From CBEULR01 sp965544035 (GTDB lineage Bacteria > Bacillota > Desulfotomaculia > Desulfotomaculales > Desulforudaceae): DNA of 64,000 nucleotides. Below, in pieces: positions 60,868-64,000 of this stretch. Position 1 is the stretch's first letter. Each line of letters opens with the position of its first letter. Location: contig CBEULR010000005.1 in assembly GCA_965544035.1 (NCBI GenBank), forward strand, positions 1 to 64,000. Reading direction: 5' to 3'. Made by a program: the position numbers and the translations under genes. The notes beneath the pieces were generated by a model. It did no database searches. It was not told the origin of the DNA and saw only the letters and a program-made list of their open reading frames with translations.

Positions 60868-61734
60868 TCAATATGCAGACTTCGGAGCCCCCATACGAAA
60901 TTTGCCCCGGGTATCCAAGCCGCCGATTCCCGGATAACCGGTGATGGTCGACTCAATGATTTCACGCAGCTGGACCGGCTGGTGCATCGGTGTATAGGCC
61001 ACACGTTCCACGATAAACACCGGATCAAAGGCGTGGATTAAAACCCGCTCCGGGGAACTGGCAAAGTTTGCTCCGGCGTTCAGGATGGCCTCGTAATGGG
61101 ATTGGCAGGCACCGGCGAAGATAACCAGATCATCACGGCTGCGCTCATATTTGCGCGCCGCCGCCACCGTTTGCACAAAATAGCGCGAGTTGCGGTAGCT
61201 GTCCAAGCTCTTGAAATCCTTCTTTTCCTTTAAAAAGGCGTCGTGGCCGGTCACCACGAGGATGTCGGGGTTGTGCTTCTCCAGAAGTGCGACGACCTCG
61301 CCCGGCTGCTTACTCTCCTTGATGTGGTAGGCATTGTGCGGGACACCCAACTGCTTGTATGTGGATACACACAGATCAAGATAGTCGGGATCACCGTCCA
61401 TGTGCAATACTCGTCCCGGCAATTCAAAGGTCTCTATATCTCCAACCGCTTTCCGCGAATTGATCAGCGACATCTCTTTCCCCCGGCGCGCAAAACTCCG
61501 CCTGATGCAATCTCCGCTTTTCATCATCACTTTCCGCCAGTGTTCGGCCACTTTTTCCGAACTCACCTTCTCCAGATCATCCAGCGGCGCATCGCAGCAC
61601 AGTCTGACATCCAATCCGTGCAGCAATGCCGTATGCTTGCCGTCCGGACTTTTTCGAATCTCGCGAACCTTGAAATAGAGGTCCATTTTATATGACTTTC
61701 TCCCAACAATGTCCCCCACTTCGATCTTAGCCAT
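60868..61734 (-). CDS. yabG: Sporulation-specific peptidase YabG
   Basis: Cysteine-type peptidase of the spore that trims coat proteins and, in clostridia, pre-pro-SleC/CspA. The family is recognisable from KIEVGDIVGRKSYKMDLYFK at the start, then DILVVTGHDAFLKEKKDF (catalytic His region), VIFAGACQSHYEAILNAGAN (catalytic Cys region) and the GKFRMGAPK ending. At 288 residues it is full length. Position near ksgA is the Bacillus order. Confidence 0.94.
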   Translation of the reverse strand: MAKIEVGDIVGRKSYKMDLYFKVREIRKSPDGKHTALLHGLDVRLCCDAPLDDLEKVSSEKVAEHWRKVMMKSGDCIRRSFARRGKEMSLINSRKAVGDIETFELPGRVLHMDGDPDYLDLCVSTYKQLGVPHNAYHIKESKQPGEVVALLEKHNPDILVVTGHDAFLKEKKDFKSLDSYRNSRYFVQTVAAARKYERSRDDLVIFAGACQSHYEAILNAGANFASSPERVLIHAFDPVFIVERVAYTPMHQPVQLREIIESTITGYPGIGGLDTRGKFRMGAPKSAY

Positions 61735-61840
61735 TGCTGCGCCCCCTCTTACAATTTCTACATGATATGTGGATCATTGTCATTCGGTCAAACAGCGGAC
61801 AACCACATTTCGGCGGCGTCCTCCATATATTGGGATTAGG

Positions 61841-62644
61841 ATGGTGAATGATAAAATGATCTGCACAGTTGTACCCGTCCAAAACGAAGCTGAGAATATC
61901 GATCGTGTGATGTCTACCCTGCTTTCGCTGCCCACCGAGATCATTATTCCGGTGATCAACGGCAGCACCGACCGCTCTGCCGAGATCATCGGCGAATACC
62001 CCTCCGACCGCGTGCACGTGCTGGAGTTTGACACTCCTCTGGGAATTGATGTCCCAAGAGCGGTGGGCGGTGCCTATGCCAAACGCCTGGGAGCGGATAT
62101 CGTCCTGTTTGTGGATGGAGATATGATCGGGAATATAAGACACGACTTGATCCGGTTGTTGGATGCGCTGAAGGAACACCACGCCGACGTGGCCCTGACC
62201 GACTGCTACGCCGGTCGGTACCAACCGGGTTCGGTACAGGCACTGCACATCTGTTACCTCAGGGAATTATTCAACCGGACAATCGGGTTTGATCATTTGC
62301 GGACGGCCTCTCCATCGCACGGTCCGCACGCGGTGAGCAGGCGTTTCCTGGAGACCGTTCCGATGGCGGACCTCGGCGTACCGCCGGTAACCTTGGCCGT
62401 ATGCGCCCGGAGCGGTTTGAAGGCGGTAATCGGGGCGGTGATCCCGCACTGTGCCCTGGGTTCACCGGATAAAAGCAGCAAACACACCCGGCTGATCCTG
62501 AATACTCTAATGGGTGATTATCTGGAGGCCTTTGCCGTCTACCATGGAAGAGAAAGGTCCCGTACGCTGTACGGGACCATCTTTGACGGTTATCACTCAA
62601 CACGACGCTTTGACATTCTGGAAAAGTTTCTGGAGTCGATGTAA
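61841..62644 (+). CDS. Family 2 glycosyltransferase
   Basis: GT-A fold transferase of about 267 residues. The nucleotide-sugar domain begins ICTVVPVQNEAENIDRVMST; the DXD-type metal site is probably VLFVDGDMIG (about 90-99). Donor and acceptor are unknown; it lacks membrane helices. ATG at 61841 is used (ATG at 61856 is also possible). It is divergent from yabG and convergent with the YkuK gene. Confidence 0.85.
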   Translation: MVNDKMICTVVPVQNEAENIDRVMSTLLSLPTEIIIPVINGSTDRSAEIIGEYPSDRVHVLEFDTPLGIDVPRAVGGAYAKRLGADIVLFVDGDMIGNIRHDLIRLLDALKEHHADVALTDCYAGRYQPGSVQALHICYLRELFNRTIGFDHLRTASPSHGPHAVSRRFLETVPMADLGVPPVTLAVCARSGLKAVIGAVIPHCALGSPDKSSKHTRLILNTLMGDYLEAFAVYHGRERSRTLYGTIFDGYHSTRRFDILEKFLESM

Positions 62645-62653
62645 TTACGCACC

Positions 62654-63130
62654 CTACTTGGTGTGCCGGTCGGCCACCGACGAAGCACCAAAGGCCTCGG
62701 GCTTGATCCGGGCGCTGAATCCGCTGCCGGTAACCATCCCGACCACCTCCCGGATCAGGTCCTTGGTCTCACCGTGATTGCCCACATCGATGTGGATTTC
62801 CACCTTGATGTCGTCGGTCACCCCCTTTTCCCCGAACTCCTTGGCCACCATTGCCCCCAGTTCGAGGCTCAGGGCCGTCTCGAAAAATATCTTCTGGCGC
62901 AGGCTCTTGATCTTGCGGTGGGTCTTCTTACGGTAATAGTAACGGGCCCCCTTGCCCCGGCGGTGCACGATGACGGCGGTAATGAAGCAGGTGCTCCCTT
63001 TCATAACCTGCGAGTCACTGCCGATGATGACCTTGTATGAGGAAGAGGGCAGGCCGGTAATATAATCGACAATATCGGCGATCACTTCCTCAAAGGTCAG
63101 CCTTCCCTTTGTGGGGCTGGTCAGAAACAT
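62654..63130 (-). CDS. YkuK-family (DUF458) RNase H-like protein
   Basis: A 158-residue protein with the family start SPTKGRLTFEEVIADIVDYI and the RNase H-like core KVIIGSDSQVMKGSTCFITAVIV, ending in VTGSGFSARIKPEAF. The acidic residues of GSDSQ and EIHIDVGNHGETKD could form a nuclease-type metal site, but activity is unproven. ATG at 63130, 8 bases after ksgA, gives the usual family start; ATG at 63157 would overlap ksgA. Confidence 0.85.
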   Translation of the reverse strand: MFLTSPTKGRLTFEEVIADIVDYITGLPSSSYKVIIGSDSQVMKGSTCFITAVIVHRRGKGARYYYRKKTHRKIKSLRQKIFFETALSLELGAMVAKEFGEKGVTDDIKVEIHIDVGNHGETKDLIREVVGMVTGSGFSARIKPEAFGASSVADRHTK

Positions 63131-63137
63131 CTCTTGT

Positions 63138-64000
63138 TCACTTCCCGGGTCCTCCATACCGATGCCGAGTATAGGCCTCGGCCAGGCGCGCAAATTCTTC
63201 TATCGTAAGAGTCTCCCCCCGGCGGCGGGAATCGATGCCCGCCCGTTCAAAAACATCCGCCCAGGAGCGTTTGTCAAGGCCAAGTCCTCCGCCGGCCAGC
63301 GCAGTGGACAGCATCTTTCGGCGCTGACCGAAAGCAGCCCGTACCAAGGCGAAGAATTCGGGCGCCATTTGGACCGGCACCAGCGGTTCGGGCAAGCGCC
63401 GCATCCTGACCACGGCCGAGTCCACATCGGGTGGAGGAAAGAAATTATTGCGAGAGACCCGCAGCACAATCTCCGGTTCGGTATAACAGCGGATGAGCAC
63501 CGAGAGTGCCCCGTAAGCTTTGGTTCCCGGATGCGCCACCAAACGCTCCGCGACTTCCCTCTGCACCATGACCACGGCGAGACTGAACTCGTACCGCTCT
63601 TCAAGCAGGCGGGCGATAAACGGGCTGGTGATATAATACGGAAGATTGGCCACCACTTTGAAGCCGCCGGAAACACCGTATTCGGCGAGAAGCCGCCGGT
63701 AATCCACCTTAAGCGCATCAGCCTCAATAACCGAAACGGCATCGCCCAGATCGGCCAGACTCTCCTGCAGCAGCGGCAACAGGCGCGCATCCAGTTCAAC
63801 GGCGATCACCCGCGCCCCGGCTGCGGCCAGACGCCGGGTAAGCACTCCGGCTCCCGGCCCGATCTCAATCACCGTATCGCCCGGCCCGATCTCGGCCGCG
63901 GAAACAATCCGATCGAGCACGTTCCCCGAGATCAGGAAATTCTGCCCCAGACTCTTTCGCAGCCTGATTCCGTGCCGCGAAAGCGCCTCCCGCAGCCGCA
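63138..64000 (-). CDS. ksgA: 16S rRNA dimethyladenosine transferase (5' end beyond window)
   Basis: RsmA/KsgA dimethylates the two adjacent adenines near the 3' end of 16S rRNA. The SAM-binding motif VIEIGPGAGVLTRRLA, the catalytic NLPYYITSPF and the C-terminal helical domain are present. The frame continues through the conserved LRKSLGQNFLISGNVLDRI to the window edge, so the start lies outside; an internal GTG at 63920 would remove this N terminus. It ends GGPGK at 63138. Confidence 0.94.
   Translation of the reverse strand, partial: RLREALSRHGIRLRKSLGQNFLISGNVLDRIVSAAEIGPGDTVIEIGPGAGVLTRRLAAAGARVIAVELDARLLPLLQESLADLGDAVSVIEADALKVDYRRLLAEYGVSGGFKVVANLPYYITSPFIARLLEERYEFSLAVVMVQREVAERLVAHPGTKAYGALSVLIRCYTEPEIVLRVSRNNFFPPPDVDSAVVRMRRLPEPLVPVQMAPEFFALVRAAFGQRRKMLSTALAGGGLGLDKRSWADVFERAGIDSRRRGETLTIEEFARLAEAYTRHRYGGPGK

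Noticed and set aside
1..64000. CRISPR array, rRNA genes, prophage
   Set aside because: No regularly spaced direct repeats, no rRNA sequence and no phage structural genes were seen.

Overview
The window looks like a chromosomal segment of an anaerobic, endospore-forming Bacillota bacterium of the Desulfotomaculum / Pelotomaculum / Desulforudis type. Three things point there: the sporulation genes (spoIIE, spoVT, spoVG, yabG, yabP, yabQ, SPOCS-domain coat-type proteins); the anaerobic C1 and electron-transfer genes (selenocysteine formate dehydrogenase with MvhD, HdrA and HdrB/C-like proteins, formyl-THF synthetase); and a moderately high GC content. The genus is inferred from gene content, not from any search. 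Many genes start with TTG behind a strong Shine-Dalgarno sequence.

Layout. 51-5267 (minus): panB with its DUF2520 partner, a sirtuin, a DegV lipid-binding protein and a DEAD-box helicase. 5843-10702 (plus): a formate metabolism operon of mvhD (in-frame UGA), an FdhB-like Fe-S protein, fdhA (in-frame UGA), a formate channel and a small membrane protein. 11163-13618 (minus): folate genes folP-folB-folK, with a repeat element between folB and folK. 14768-19130 (minus): hdrA plus an HdrD-like protein. 19418-23875: mrp, DUF134, DUF1540, fhs, ndk. 23975-47105 (almost all minus): the conserved Bacillus-type ftsH-to-spoVG region (ftsH, tilS, spoIIE, divIC, yabQ, yabP, rqcP, hup, yabN/mazG, spoVT, mfd, pth, rplY, prs, glmU, spoVG). 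It is interrupted by a RAYT transposase unit, ppx, hisG and several repeat copies. 48589-51074 (plus): a LysR regulator, an unusual tRNA and a yedE-tusA pair. 51165-64000: MobA-like transferase, GntR, ispE, transporters, a caspase-fold-like protein, two SPOCS paralogues, a CAP protein, yabG, a glycosyltransferase, ykuK and the 3' part of ksgA.

How the parts fit. The formate dehydrogenase, MvhD and the HdrA/HdrD-like pair could form a formate-linked, possibly flavin-bifurcating electron-transfer module, and fhs supplies the other use of formate (10-formyl-THF). Both in-frame UGA codons are followed by SECIS-like hairpins, so the cell must make selenocysteine. The most striking locus is 49662-49755. 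It encodes a tRNA with the body of tRNA-Sec (8-bp acceptor stem, 5-bp D stem with 4-nt loop, long variable arm), but with a cysteine anticodon (GCA), the cysteine discriminator base U73 and a bulged T stem. It lies, with no visible terminator, 28 bp upstream of the putative selenium transporter gene yedE and a TusA-like gene, and downstream of a LysR gene.

Other notable items are a family of about 250-bp intergenic foldback repeats (four full copies and one reduced copy, one carrying a nested 71-bp palindromic insert), a RAYT unit whose inverted repeat supplies the stop codon of spoIIE, a yabQ gene with no standard start codon, two duplicated SPOCS genes under near-identical palindromic promoters resembling sigma-K promoters, and two small membrane-protein ORFs.
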